Below are positions 9,565 to 18,037 of a stretch of 64,000 nucleotides of DNA, piece by piece. Position numbers and translations under genes: made by a program. Position 1 is the first letter of the stretch. Each line of letters starts with the position of its first letter. The stretch is from Candidatus Cloacimonadota bacterium (GTDB lineage: Bacteria > Cloacimonadota > Cloacimonadia > Cloacimonadales > TCS61), in assembly GCA_021734245.1 (NCBI GenBank), contig JAIPJH010000001.1:65823-129822 (forward strand), read 5' to 3'. The notes beneath the pieces are model-generated. The model searched no databases, was not told where the DNA came from, and was given only the letters and a program-made list of their open reading frames with translations.

Positions 9565-10302
9565 TTATTCATAATGAAATGGATTGATAAATCTTTCGCC
9601 CAGATAAACTTCGCGTGCTCTTTCATTATTCACCAATTCCCGGGAAGTTCCGGAAAATAGAATTTCACCATTGAACACGATGTAAGCTCTATCTGTTATC
9701 TTCAAAGTTTCCTGAACATTGTGATCCGTGATAAGGACTCCAATATTTTTTTCTTTCAATTTTCCAATAATATCTTGAATATCTGCAACCGCTAAAGGAT
9801 CAACACCTGCGAATGGTTCATCCATCAACAAAAAAGAAGGTGATGTGACTAAAGAACGAGTAATTTCCAGTTTGCGTCTTTCACCTCCGGAAAGTGTGTA
9901 GGCTTTTTGTTTGGCAAGTTTGGTTAAGCTAAGTTCTTCCAAATGTTCTTCTAATCTTCGTTTACGTTCAGTTTTATTGATCTTCAAAGTTTCCAGGATC
10001 GCCATAATATTCTGTTCAACCGTAAGTTTATGAAAGATAGAAGGTTCCTGTGCTAAATATCCTATCCCCAGTTCTGCACGCTTGTACATTGGAAGTTTGG
10101 TGATATCTTTATCATCGAAGAATACGTGGCCTTCGTTGGCTTTTATCAGACCTAAGATCATATAAAAAGTTGTGGATTTACCAGCACCGTTAGGACCAAG
10201 AATGCCCACAACTTCACCTTGATGTATGTTTATGCTTATATTGTTTACAACCTTTCTTTTGCCATAAATTTTAACTAGATTCTTCGTTTCTATTTTATTC
10301 AT
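9565..10302 (-). CDS. lptB: LPS export ABC transporter ATP-binding protein LptB
   Basis: Cytosolic ATPase powering lipopolysaccharide extraction from the inner membrane with LptFG. Walker A GPNGAGKST, Q-loop YLAQEPSIF (the LptB-type QEPSIF variant), signature LSGGERRK, Walker B LLMDEPFAGVDP and the H-loop ITDHNV are all present. The ATG at 10302 gives 245 residues; a GTG at 10308 would add two. Adjacency to rpoN supports LptB over other branched-chain-type ATPases. It is the first gene of the long minus-strand run. Confidence 0.95.
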   Translation of the reverse strand: MNKIETKNLVKIYGKRKVVNNISINIHQGEVVGILGPNGAGKSTTFYMILGLIKANEGHVFFDDKDITKLPMYKRAELGIGYLAQEPSIFHKLTVEQNIMAILETLKINKTERKRRLEEHLEELSLTKLAKQKAYTLSGGERRKLEITRSLVTSPSFLLMDEPFAGVDPLAVADIQDIIGKLKEKNIGVLITDHNVQETLKITDRAYIVFNGEILFSGTSRELVNNERAREVYLGERFINPFHYE

Positions 10303-10663
10303 ATCCACCTGAAAAGCACATCTTCTCTCTCATAAATTCTAATTTAATTTTTATTAAAAGATAGGATTGTGTCAAGCTATTGTTATTATGAAATTGCGAT
10401 TTGGCATAGATAATGCATATAAGTTTGGAAAATAGCGGAAGTTGGAAATCAGAAATAATTTTTGGCCCAAATAAAGAAAATTCTTAAATTTGACTATCCC
10501 CAAGGCAGAGCAGCGAGGAGTTCTGAGATTTAAACACATGAATCTGGATCACTTATCAATCAACAATTTTTAACTTTTCCTAAATCTAATTCGATAAAAT
10601 AGTTTATATCAAAAAATGTCAATTTTTAATGCAAAAATCAGCTCCTAAATGCAGATAAAATAA
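10303..10663. other. Intergenic region upstream of lptB
   Basis: No gene is visible. It holds one copy of the dispersed repeat (10469-10534) and AT-rich DNA on either side. Reading toward lptB on the minus strand, TTGACA (complement of 10370-10375) is followed by an A/T-rich stretch that could serve as a -10, so the lptB operon promoter probably lies in 10340-10380, but the -10 box is not convincing. Confidence 0.4.
10469..10534 (+). repeat. Dispersed repeat, copy A
   Basis: Begins AAATAAAGAAAATTC and contains the core GGCAGAGCAGCGAGGA. It closely matches the copy at 11974-12039 through the first ~50 bases and diverges at its right end (GAGATTTAAA instead of TTTCGATTAAA). It is the only copy in the window that is not between convergent genes. 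Confidence 0.8.
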
Positions 10664-10739
<76 letters not shown>

Positions 10740-10753
10740 ACTTGTTGCACAAA

Positions 10754-10782
10754 ATTTTATCTATTATTTCGGTCAAGTTCAA
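10754..10782 (-). promoter_or_regulatory. Sigma-70-type promoter for tRNA-Thr
   Basis: On the minus strand a -35 TTGAAC (complement of 10777-10782) and a -10 TAAAAT (complement of 10754-10759) are separated by exactly 17 bases. The -10 ends about 14 bases before the mature tRNA start at 10739, a sensible distance for a short leader. Confidence 0.6.
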
Positions 10783-10850
10783 ATGTGCCAATAATGAACA
10801 TATTTTGCGAAATCATTGACGTTATTTTATATGATTCAAGATTTCGAATC

Positions 10851-11540
10851 ATGAAAAAAATGAACAATTTACAAGCAATTTTGTGGGATTTCGATGGAAC
10901 TTTAGTAGACTCCACTCAAAAAAATCATAACGTGACGAAAAGGATATTATCAGAATTTGAGAATTCGATGAAATTTTCAAATCTTAATCTAAATCAATAT
11001 TTGCTGGCACTCTCGAAGAGCAAAAACTGGTATGAATTATACATGAATCATTTTGGTTTATCCGAAATTGAAACTGTGAAAGCCGGTAAACTTTGGAGTA
11101 AATATCAATTGGAAGATGATACACCAGTAAATATATTTGATGGTTTAATAGATGTCTTAGAAACTTCACAAAGCATAAAACATGGCATAGTTTCTCAAAA
11201 TTCAAAAGATAATATAAAGAAATTATTGATAGAATTACAGTTAGACAGATATTTCCAAGCAATAATCGGTTATGAAGAAGTTGAACTTGATCATCAGAAA
11301 CCTCATCCAGAGGGAATTTTGAATTGTTTAGATGAAATGAGTGTAACATCGGGAAAAGTTGTTTATATTGGTGATAATGAAACCGATATTTACACGGCTA
11401 TAAATGCAGATAAAAAACTTAGAGAAATTAAAATTTGCACAATAGGAGTTGATTTTGAGAATGAGAGAAATCGGAAACATTGGAAAATTCAGCCTGATTT
11501 TATTATCAATAATTTTAGAGATTTGTCCAGATTATTTTGA
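10851..11540 (+). CDS. HAD-family phosphatase, phosphoglycolate phosphatase-like
   Basis: Cytosolic hydrolase of the haloacid dehalogenase superfamily, subfamily IA. Motif I DFDGTLVDS (nucleophile and acid/base Asp) lies at residues ~12-20, motif II Ser near GIVSQNSKDN, motif III Lys in HQKPHPEGI, and motif IV in VYIGDNETDI. The helical cap between motifs I and II fits Gph/PgmB-type enzymes; the substrate is unknown. I start at the ATG at 10851 (229 residues) because the open frame upstream runs into the tRNA gene. A second ATG at 10860 is possible; neither has a strong ribosome site. It ends eight bases before the next gene. Confidence 0.85.
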   Translation: MKKMNNLQAILWDFDGTLVDSTQKNHNVTKRILSEFENSMKFSNLNLNQYLLALSKSKNWYELYMNHFGLSEIETVKAGKLWSKYQLEDDTPVNIFDGLIDVLETSQSIKHGIVSQNSKDNIKKLLIELQLDRYFQAIIGYEEVELDHQKPHPEGILNCLDEMSVTSGKVVYIGDNETDIYTAINADKKLREIKICTIGVDFENERNRKHWKIQPDFIINNFRDLSRLF

Positions 11541-11548
11541 GGTAAGTA

Positions 11549-11992
11549 ATGAGTAAAGCATCTTTAGCTGTCAAACTACATGATGATGGGTTTTCCTGTT
11601 CTCAAGCTGTATTTTCAGTTTTTGCAGAGGAACTTGGATTATCCACCGAAATCACTCATAAGATTGCATCAGCTTTTGGTGGAGGAATGGCTGGAAGCGG
11701 TGAAACTTGTGGAGCTGTATCAGGGGCGTTAATGGTTTTGGGTTTGAAATTTGGCAGGACACAACCTGACGATCTTGCATCTAAAGAAAAAACAAATGAG
11801 CTCAGTAACATCTTTTTTGAAAAGTTTAAAGCTAAACATCACTCACTGCTTTGCCGAGACCTGAGATTGGAAGATAGATCAACAGCGGTCCAAAAGAAAT
11901 TGGCACATGAAACTTGCAGTGAATTTATAAAAGATGCTGTATTAATTCTGGAAGATATTATTGCAAAAAATCCAAATAAAGAAAATTCTTAA
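11549..11992 (+). CDS. C_GCAxxG_C_C family protein (putative redox protein)
   Basis: A 147-residue protein of the family named for its cysteine pattern. GFSCSQAVF lies near residue 15, the glycine-rich AFGGGMAGSGETCGAVSGALM near 43-63, a CRD cysteine near 109, and HETCSEFI near 127. Members are small cytosolic proteins of anaerobes presumed to handle redox chemistry or metals; function is unproven. GAGG precedes the ATG and the HAD phosphatase lies eight bases upstream. The last seven codons (NPNKENS) and the stop are contributed by dispersed repeat copy B. Confidence 0.85.
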   Translation: MSKASLAVKLHDDGFSCSQAVFSVFAEELGLSTEITHKIASAFGGGMAGSGETCGAVSGALMVLGLKFGRTQPDDLASKEKTNELSNIFFEKFKAKHHSLLCRDLRLEDRSTAVQKKLAHETCSEFIKDAVLILEDIIAKNPNKENS

Positions 11993-12039
11993 ATTGGCCT
12001 GTCCCCAAGGCAGAGCAGCCAGGAATTCTTTCGATTAAA
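11974..12039 (+). repeat. Dispersed repeat, copy B
   Basis: Starts AAATAAAGAAAATTC, core GGCAGAGCAGCCAGGA, ends TTCTTTCGATTAAA. It spans the 3' end of the plus-strand redox gene (its stop codon is inside) and supplies the TAA stop of tsaD on the minus strand (12035-12037). Located between convergent genes. Confidence 0.85.
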
Positions 12040-13045
12040 TAATTCGTAATCCCTTTGTGGAAAAAGCGTTTAAACTAAGATCGGCAAAATCATTGCTTTC
12101 TAATTTGGGTATAGCTGCAGCACCGATCATCGCTGCATTATCCATACAATACTGCATAGCAGGAAAATAAATATTCACTTCAATCTTATGAGCTTCTTTA
12201 AACATTTCGCTACGAAGTAAGCTGTTAGCAGAAACTCCACCGGCAACAATGATATTTTTCTTTTTGTTTTTCTTAGCATAATTTATCGTTTTACTTACCA
12301 GGCTATCAATAATAGCTTGCTGCACTGATGCTGTAATATCTGGTAAATGCCTGGTAATAAATGGTTTGTCGTGATTCTCCAGATAATTTCTAACCGCAGT
12401 TTTAAAACCGCTGAAGCTGAAATCAAAATTATCTTTCTGTTGCATTGCTCTGGGAAAATCAGCAAATTTCGGATCTCCATCTTTAGCAATTCTATCGATG
12501 ATAGGACCACCAGGATAACCAAGACCAAGCAATTTAGCAACCTTGTCGAAAGCTTCTCCAGCAGCATCATCACGCGTTCTTCCTACAATCGTAAATTCTT
12601 CTTCAGTTGTAAAATCTACCAATTCTGTGTGACCTCCCGAGACAACCAAAGCAAGATATGGAGGTTGCAAATTTGGATTTTCTATTTTATTGGCAAAAAC
12701 ATGACCCAGCATATGATTTACAGCAAGCAAAGGTTTATTCAAGCTGTAAGCCAAACTTTTGGCAAATGAAACACCAACCAGCAGAGCTCCGATCAATCCA
12801 GGATTTATGGAGACTGCAACCGCGTCTATTTCATCAAAAGTAATATTAGCCTTCTGCAATGCCAGTTCAGTTATTCTCATCACATTTTTCAGATGTAAAC
12901 GAGAAGCTAATTCAGGAACAACACCACCAAAATCTTCGTGAGTAGTTTGAGAAGAAATTACATTGGAATGGACGTGATAATCGGAATCTATGACTGCTAC
13001 AGATGTATCATCGCAAGAAGTCTCAAAGGCCAGAATCTTCTTCAT
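12035..13045 (-). CDS. tsaD: tRNA threonylcarbamoyladenosine transferase TsaD
   Basis: Catalyses the last step of t6A37 synthesis in ANN-decoding tRNAs, with TsaB and TsaE. The 336-residue length is typical. It has FETSCDDTSVAV at the N-terminus, the metal-binding NHMLGH near residue 110, SGGHTEL, the DDAAGEAFDKVAKLLGLGYPGG segment, GGVSANSLLR and the C-terminal aspartate in CMDNAAMIG. It overlaps the upstream YbbR gene by 23 bases, so translational coupling is likely. The stop codon lies in a dispersed repeat. Confidence 0.97.
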   Translation of the reverse strand: MKKILAFETSCDDTSVAVIDSDYHVHSNVISSQTTHEDFGGVVPELASRLHLKNVMRITELALQKANITFDEIDAVAVSINPGLIGALLVGVSFAKSLAYSLNKPLLAVNHMLGHVFANKIENPNLQPPYLALVVSGGHTELVDFTTEEEFTIVGRTRDDAAGEAFDKVAKLLGLGYPGGPIIDRIAKDGDPKFADFPRAMQQKDNFDFSFSGFKTAVRNYLENHDKPFITRHLPDITASVQQAIIDSLVSKTINYAKKNKKKNIIVAGGVSANSLLRSEMFKEAHKIEVNIYFPAMQYCMDNAAMIGAAAIPKLESNDFADLSLNAFSTKGLRII

Positions 13046-13928
13046 TGAGTATAACTTGAATCCTTTGTGGTGTGTATTCTACCAATTTAACTCCAGAAGG
13101 AAGGTCGAACTTAACTCCTGTGAAACCTCTATGAATGCTGTTTAGATCAAGATTAGCTTCAATTGAATAATTTTTCAATTCTTCAACGATCTCTTCAGGT
13201 CCGCTTACCATAGCAGAAACTTTTTGTGGTATAATCGTTATATTTTCCGTTTCAGGAAATTTAATTGGAATTAGAGAAATGGTTTTGTTTACAATTTTCG
13301 TTTGAGTTACATTATAGACAACTTTATCCTTCTCTAACTGAACTTCGGGATTGGGAATTATCAGATTTGCTGTAACTTTGCCATCAGCTATCATTTTCCT
13401 ATCTATTGGTTCTGTTTTTACATATTCGATCTCATTCAAGATTTCAAGTGGTCCACTTACCAAAACTCTCTGCCTTTCATTTGATATCTTATTCTCAATA
13501 AAAAATTCTTCATCGTCGGAAGAAGCAAAATCAATCTGAATCAATTTATGTTTTTCTGCCAGTTTATCCAAATTGATATAAAGATCATCATCATAATCTA
13601 TATCCAAAACTTCCAGATTAATTCTTTTTGGATAGGTCAAATCTTTCTCATTAAGTTTTATCAGATTCCTTCCGTATTTATATTTCGAAGCATTTATCTG
13701 AAAACTGAAAGCTGAAAGTTTAGCAGTTATTATTTCATAGCCTTTGGCACGAATAGAAACAGTTATCTCGGGTAACTCAACTTGCTCCAAAGTAAAATCG
13801 GCACTAAGATTTTGCAAAATAATGGGAACTTGAATATCGATTTCGTGAACTTTTTGGAGAACTTGCTGCAGCCATAGCAGAACTGCTATCAGTATAACCA
13901 GGATCTTAATTACCAGATTTTTTCTCAT
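13023..13928 (-). CDS. YbbR/CdaR-like membrane-anchored protein
   Basis: A 301-residue protein with one N-terminal membrane segment (residues 7-24, LVIKILVILIAVLLWLQ) followed by a periplasmic part made of repeated beta-rich YbbR domains (each with a pattern like VPI.L.NL...F.L......V.V.A.G). In Firmicutes the relative CdaR controls the diadenylate cyclase CdaA; no cyclase is visible here. AGGA precedes the ATG by about seven bases. It lies between the HEAT-repeat gene and tsaD. Confidence 0.8.
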   Translation of the reverse strand: MRKNLVIKILVILIAVLLWLQQVLQKVHEIDIQVPIILQNLSADFTLEQVELPEITVSIRAKGYEIITAKLSAFSFQINASKYKYGRNLIKLNEKDLTYPKRINLEVLDIDYDDDLYINLDKLAEKHKLIQIDFASSDDEEFFIENKISNERQRVLVSGPLEILNEIEYVKTEPIDRKMIADGKVTANLIIPNPEVQLEKDKVVYNVTQTKIVNKTISLIPIKFPETENITIIPQKVSAMVSGPEEIVEELKNYSIEANLDLNSIHRGFTGVKFDLPSGVKLVEYTPQRIQVILNEEDSGL

Positions 13929-13947
13929 AATTTATCCTGTAAATTTG

Positions 13948-14766
13948 TTAACGGTCGATGATTCTGTAAAGTCTCTCTCCCATCTCCGAAACTTTTTCAT
14001 TCTCGTCTTTACACCAATCCTGAATAGTCTGTTCTGTAAGAATAACGAAGTCTTCCCGATGACCGTGACGATTTTTTTGAACAACGATATTCGCCAGTTT
14101 TTTCATCGACACCCAGATAGTTTTAATTCTTGATTCTTCAGCTTCTGCCAGCCATTCTCTGATATAGGGAAAAACAATTATCGGACTGATCTTTGCAACA
14201 GTAGACAGAACATGAGTTATCTTCTTCTGAACTTCCATAGTGTCATCATCGATAGCTTTGCCCACAAAATCCATGATAAAGGTTGGGTCGGAATTGGCAA
14301 TATGTTCCAAGCCATGAAATGAAAGAGCTCGTTTTTGATAATGTTCCGAATTGATCCAATCTGTCATCTTCTTTTTCATCATTTCCGGAAAACGTTTCCA
14401 AAGATCGTTTATCACGGTTTCTACTTCCCATGGTACAGAATCAAATGCTTCTTCTATAATTTCCAAAAGTTTATTTTCATCTTCATAATAATGATTGTAT
14501 AATAAGAAAAGTGCAGTAGCACGAACACCATAAATCTTGTGTTTTAACATTTTGTTAGCAATTTTCAACATCTTTTCTTTACCTTCATATTTATAAAGAC
14601 GCTTTCCCAAAAACTCTCTAACAAAATAATTCGGTGTTTTAGAAATCACCATTATTCGTTTTTCAGCTGCTCGAATTTTATTTTTATCTAATAGTTTAAA
14701 TATCTCGTCTATTTCCGATAAAAGTTTTCTTTTATCATCGCTGTCTAATCTTCCAATTTCGTTCAA
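13948..14766 (-). CDS. HEAT-repeat protein, AlkD-like
   Basis: An all-helical protein of roughly 270 residues built from HEAT-like pairs (for example KHKIYGVRATALFLLYNHYYED, HYQKRALSFHGLEHIA and EVQKKITHVLSTVAK). It looks like the DNA alkylation repair AlkD / HEAT-like superfamily, but the residues defining glycosylase activity cannot be judged by eye, so function is open. There is no ATG near the front. I prefer the TTG at 14766, preceded by GGGAG ten bases upstream; an earlier TTG at 14832 would add 22 residues without a clear ribosome site. Same strand and close spacing as its neighbours. Confidence 0.65.
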   Translation of the reverse strand: MNEIGRLDSDDKRKLLSEIDEIFKLLDKNKIRAAEKRIMVISKTPNYFVREFLGKRLYKYEGKEKMLKIANKMLKHKIYGVRATALFLLYNHYYEDENKLLEIIEEAFDSVPWEVETVINDLWKRFPEMMKKKMTDWINSEHYQKRALSFHGLEHIANSDPTFIMDFVGKAIDDDTMEVQKKITHVLSTVAKISPIIVFPYIREWLAEAEESRIKTIWVSMKKLANIVVQKNRHGHREDFVILTEQTIQDWCKDENEKVSEMGERLYRIIDR

Positions 14767-14906
14767 TTTATTATATCTCCCTAAGCAAAATTTGAGATTG
14801 CGAAATCCGTTTTCAAATTGATGAACGGACAATTCCGCACTTTTAAGATTCTTTATTCGCTTAATAACAACGTCAAATTTAGTATTATATTAATATGCGT
14901 CAATTT

Positions 14907-16583
14907 TTATTTAAATATTTTATCTTTTTTCCTCATTTGTATGATTGTATTTTGTGTTTTTTCACTCTTATCATCTCGAACCCAGCGATCATCGATCTGA
15001 GTTGAAACCGGGCTCTCTTTCTTAATGAATTCTACTATAGCATCACGCAGATCCTGTTCGTAGCGTGTGATTTTTTCTTCTGGTACTTTGGTCAACATCA
15101 CCAAACCGGCATTTCCCTGCAGTAAAAAATCAGTAGTTGCTACTTTATAAATTGTATCAGCCTGCCAGGGTTCTCCGCCTATTATCAATTCAGAAACTCT
15201 ATCATAGTTTTCTCTGCTTCTGTTCACTACCACCTTCACACCTGCTACTCGCAAACCATGTCTGCTGCCGGAAACTCGCATTTCAATGATATCTTTCAGG
15301 AACTGACCTTCCACTTCCATCATCACTACCTGATTGTCAAATGGCATCACATTGAAAACATCTCGATATGTTATCGGACCTTCCTTGATATCTGCACGTA
15401 TTCCACCTAAATTAAGAAAGGCAAAATCTGCTTCGGTATAATCCAGCATTGCTTCGCAGACCAGGTTTCCAATTACGTTCTGGGGTCCATTTCCGCTGCG
15501 TGAAAGATAAACAGCTGCTTCACCGATAACTTCATCCATTCCTTCTTCGGCGATAGCCTGCATAGCTGCAATCGTGTCTGCAATTGCTGGATCGGGAATA
15601 AACTCATCTTCAAATAAAGTTACTAATGCACCGTTGCGGATTGAAGGTAATTCATAGCCGGAAAGTGTTTTTGTTTCAGAATCTATATTCAAAGTTACAT
15701 GACCAACATTACTTCCATAGGCATAACCTTGAAATACTAAGGTATGAGTTACAGGATCTTCCCAGGGTTCATTGAAACCTTTGTGCATATGGCCACCGAA
15801 CAAAACATCGATTCCTTCCACTTCGTGCGCTATTTCCTGTGCATCATAACCCCAGCGGCGTTCTTCATCACGCTCTTCTCCCGAATTATAACGCTTCTCA
15901 TAAACCGGTTGCGGCTCGTAGGGCAATCCCATATGACCAACCACAAAAACCAGATCTACCTTTTCTTTTTCACGCAGAATCTTCACATATTTTTCTACTT
16001 GTTCTTTTGCTGATAAAAACTCAACATTTTTTATGTGTTCAGGAAAACTCATCTGTTCGGTATCGGTTGTTGTAACACCGATTACTCCAATTTTAACGCC
16101 CATTTTTTTTAGGATAATATAAGGTTCTACATAATCAACGAGTTGATCGGTTCCCTTTCTTACTATATTGCAGGAAAGTATCGGGAATTCAGCTTTCTGC
16201 AAAGTTTTCAGCAAGGCTTCTTCACCAATATCATATTCATGATTTCCGATCACCATCAGATCATAACTGATCATATTGTAATATTCTATGATATAGTCAC
16301 CCTGGCTCATTGTACCAATCGGATGGCCTTGAAAAAAATCACCAGCATCTATCAACAGGTTATCTCGGGTTTTGTCGCTTTTCTGCCGCACACTTTTTAT
16401 GTAAGTAGCAGCAACGCCGCCGCCGCCCAGCATTGGTGGGAATTGAGGATTCATGAAAGTTGCGGGATATCTATCGATGCCGCCATGAACATCGTTTGTG
16501 AACATCACATCCAATTTCAGATCTTCCGCATTTAAACAGAATATCAAAATCAGAAAAGATATCGTTATTAATATTTTTTTCAT
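14907..16583 (-). CDS. Secreted 5'-nucleotidase / UshA-like metallophosphatase
   Basis: A 558-residue exported enzyme. A signal peptide (residues 1-19) is followed by a calcineurin-like metallophosphatase domain with all metal motifs: TNDVHGG (~30), DAGDFFQG (~81), GNHEYD (~117), VVGHMG (~205) and GGHMHKG (~254). The C-terminal 5'-nucleotidase substrate domain contains GNLVCEAM, NLGGIRADI and YRDVFNVMPFDNQVV. It probably dephosphorylates nucleotides in the periplasm or at the surface for scavenging. A basic tail of about 20 residues follows the domain. The FadL-like gene ends six bases upstream. Confidence 0.88.
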   Translation of the reverse strand: MKKILITISFLILIFCLNAEDLKLDVMFTNDVHGGIDRYPATFMNPQFPPMLGGGGVAATYIKSVRQKSDKTRDNLLIDAGDFFQGHPIGTMSQGDYIIEYYNMISYDLMVIGNHEYDIGEEALLKTLQKAEFPILSCNIVRKGTDQLVDYVEPYIILKKMGVKIGVIGVTTTDTEQMSFPEHIKNVEFLSAKEQVEKYVKILREKEKVDLVFVVGHMGLPYEPQPVYEKRYNSGEERDEERRWGYDAQEIAHEVEGIDVLFGGHMHKGFNEPWEDPVTHTLVFQGYAYGSNVGHVTLNIDSETKTLSGYELPSIRNGALVTLFEDEFIPDPAIADTIAAMQAIAEEGMDEVIGEAAVYLSRSGNGPQNVIGNLVCEAMLDYTEADFAFLNLGGIRADIKEGPITYRDVFNVMPFDNQVVMMEVEGQFLKDIIEMRVSGSRHGLRVAGVKVVVNRSRENYDRVSELIIGGEPWQADTIYKVATTDFLLQGNAGLVMLTKVPEEKITRYEQDLRDAIVEFIKKESPVSTQIDDRWVRDDKSEKTQNTIIQMRKKDKIFK

Positions 16584-16589
16584 AATTTA

Positions 16590-17987
16590 TTACCAATCAA
16601 AACTAACTGATGTTTTTAACTCCAAAAATGTTTCTTTCACTGTATCGGGATTTTCCCAACCACGATCCTGCAGATTCAGATATTGATAATTTGCCCACAA
16701 GGTAGAATAATCATAATAGCTGTCCATAAATAGATCGAGAGCTTCATACTGACGGTTGGAATACTGCAACCCAAGATCTACTGTAAAGTTATCTAATATT
16801 TTAAATCCGGTTCCTGCCGAGAAAGTTGGTTTCATTATTTTATTTGCAAAAGTTATTCCGCTCTGATCATGCAATCCGTATTCGGTAATGAAACTGAAAC
16901 CTAACCTAATAGGAATGGAATTTGGCAGAACATGTTCTACGCCCAGATAATAATTGAATTGATCATCATAAAGTTTATTAATTCCAGACCAGCCAACCTG
17001 TTCCAATTCCACATAGAAATAGGTTTTCATGATATTTTGAGGTTGATATGAAATTCCTGCTCTCATTTTGGAAGGAGTTTTATATTCGGAATACATAATC
17101 GAATCAGTGTGAACGACCATTTCCAATGAATCCAGTTTGGAATAATACATGTAAACTGCGTCATCCACATCTATTCCATCCACATTGCCAGTTACGTCAA
17201 ATTCGGTTTCCGGCTGATAACTTATACCAATATCAAATCTGTCATTAAACCGGTAATTTGCTCCCAGTGTGAACTGCATCGCGCTGAAATCACGCTCAAC
17301 GATATTGTAAGAATTGAAGAGAGTATCAGCGGAAGTTGACATCAAATCTATAGCAGCATCCTGCCAGATGATCTCGCGTTCCCATTTTGCATCACCACTC
17401 AAGCTGGAGATCATCAATCCCAGAGAAAACATATCTTTGTATTTAAAAGCCAGATTTCCACTGATCGAATTTACTACTCCTTCGCTTTCAATGTAATTCT
17501 TTGCCAGGATCGGGGGATAACCATTATTATCAGAATTGAAATTATTCCGAACTTCTTCAAAATAATCGGCATCGAAGCTTATGGCAGGATTATATAAAAC
17601 AGCTGCTCCAAAAGTGAAATCTGCCAATTTATGATTATAAAAAATTCCTGCCGAATGATAGTTGTAATAATTCAAATTATCCACATAAGTTGCTTCTCCG
17701 CTGTAGGCATCAAAAGAGTTATACATCGGAAGGGATCTTTTTTCATTTACCTGATACAGATTCATTCCGTACTGAAAACCGAGGTTGGATTTCAGGTTCA
17801 TCTGATTGGCAGGATTTAGAAATGAATCGAATAAACGCATTCCCAAAGCTACACCGGTATTTCCCAAAGCAGCTGAACGTCCATTATAAACTTCTAGCTC
17901 GTTGCCATCCTGTGCATCTAATATTGAATATGAATAAATTACTCCGTTTAAAAGTAATATTATTAATAACCATCCTATTTTTTTCAT
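16590..17987 (-). CDS. Outer-membrane beta-barrel protein, FadL/OMPP1-like
   Basis: A 465-residue protein with a signal peptide (MKKIGWLLIILLLNGVIYSYS) and a conserved front segment (NGRSAALGNTGVALG...FLNPANQ) typical of FadL/OMPP1 and PorV-like barrels. Many alternating amphipathic strands and a final SFDW with a C-terminal aromatic residue support outer-membrane insertion. FadL relatives pass hydrophobic substrates; PorV relatives shuttle T9SS cargo. Since T9SS-type cargo is encoded in this window, a PorV-like role is possible but unproven. GGAGG lies four bases before the ATG. Confidence 0.72.
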   Translation of the reverse strand: MKKIGWLLIILLLNGVIYSYSILDAQDGNELEVYNGRSAALGNTGVALGMRLFDSFLNPANQMNLKSNLGFQYGMNLYQVNEKRSLPMYNSFDAYSGEATYVDNLNYYNYHSAGIFYNHKLADFTFGAAVLYNPAISFDADYFEEVRNNFNSDNNGYPPILAKNYIESEGVVNSISGNLAFKYKDMFSLGLMISSLSGDAKWEREIIWQDAAIDLMSTSADTLFNSYNIVERDFSAMQFTLGANYRFNDRFDIGISYQPETEFDVTGNVDGIDVDDAVYMYYSKLDSLEMVVHTDSIMYSEYKTPSKMRAGISYQPQNIMKTYFYVELEQVGWSGINKLYDDQFNYYLGVEHVLPNSIPIRLGFSFITEYGLHDQSGITFANKIMKPTFSAGTGFKILDNFTVDLGLQYSNRQYEALDLFMDSYYDYSTLWANYQYLNLQDRGWENPDTVKETFLELKTSVSFDW

Positions 17988-18037
17988 CTATCCTCCGAAA
18001 TATTATATCTAAAAATATTTATTTTCCCATATTAATT

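Noticed and set aside
10401-10417. A TTGGCAT..TGCA element with sigma-54 spacing on the plus strand
   Set aside because: The -12 box is imperfect and the nearest plus-strand gene starts more than 400 bases away, past a tRNA on the other strand; probably chance.
14900-14960. Possible frameshift or fusion at the C-terminus of the 5'-nucleotidase
   Set aside because: The extra basic tail is short and in frame, and no homologous domain continues in another frame.
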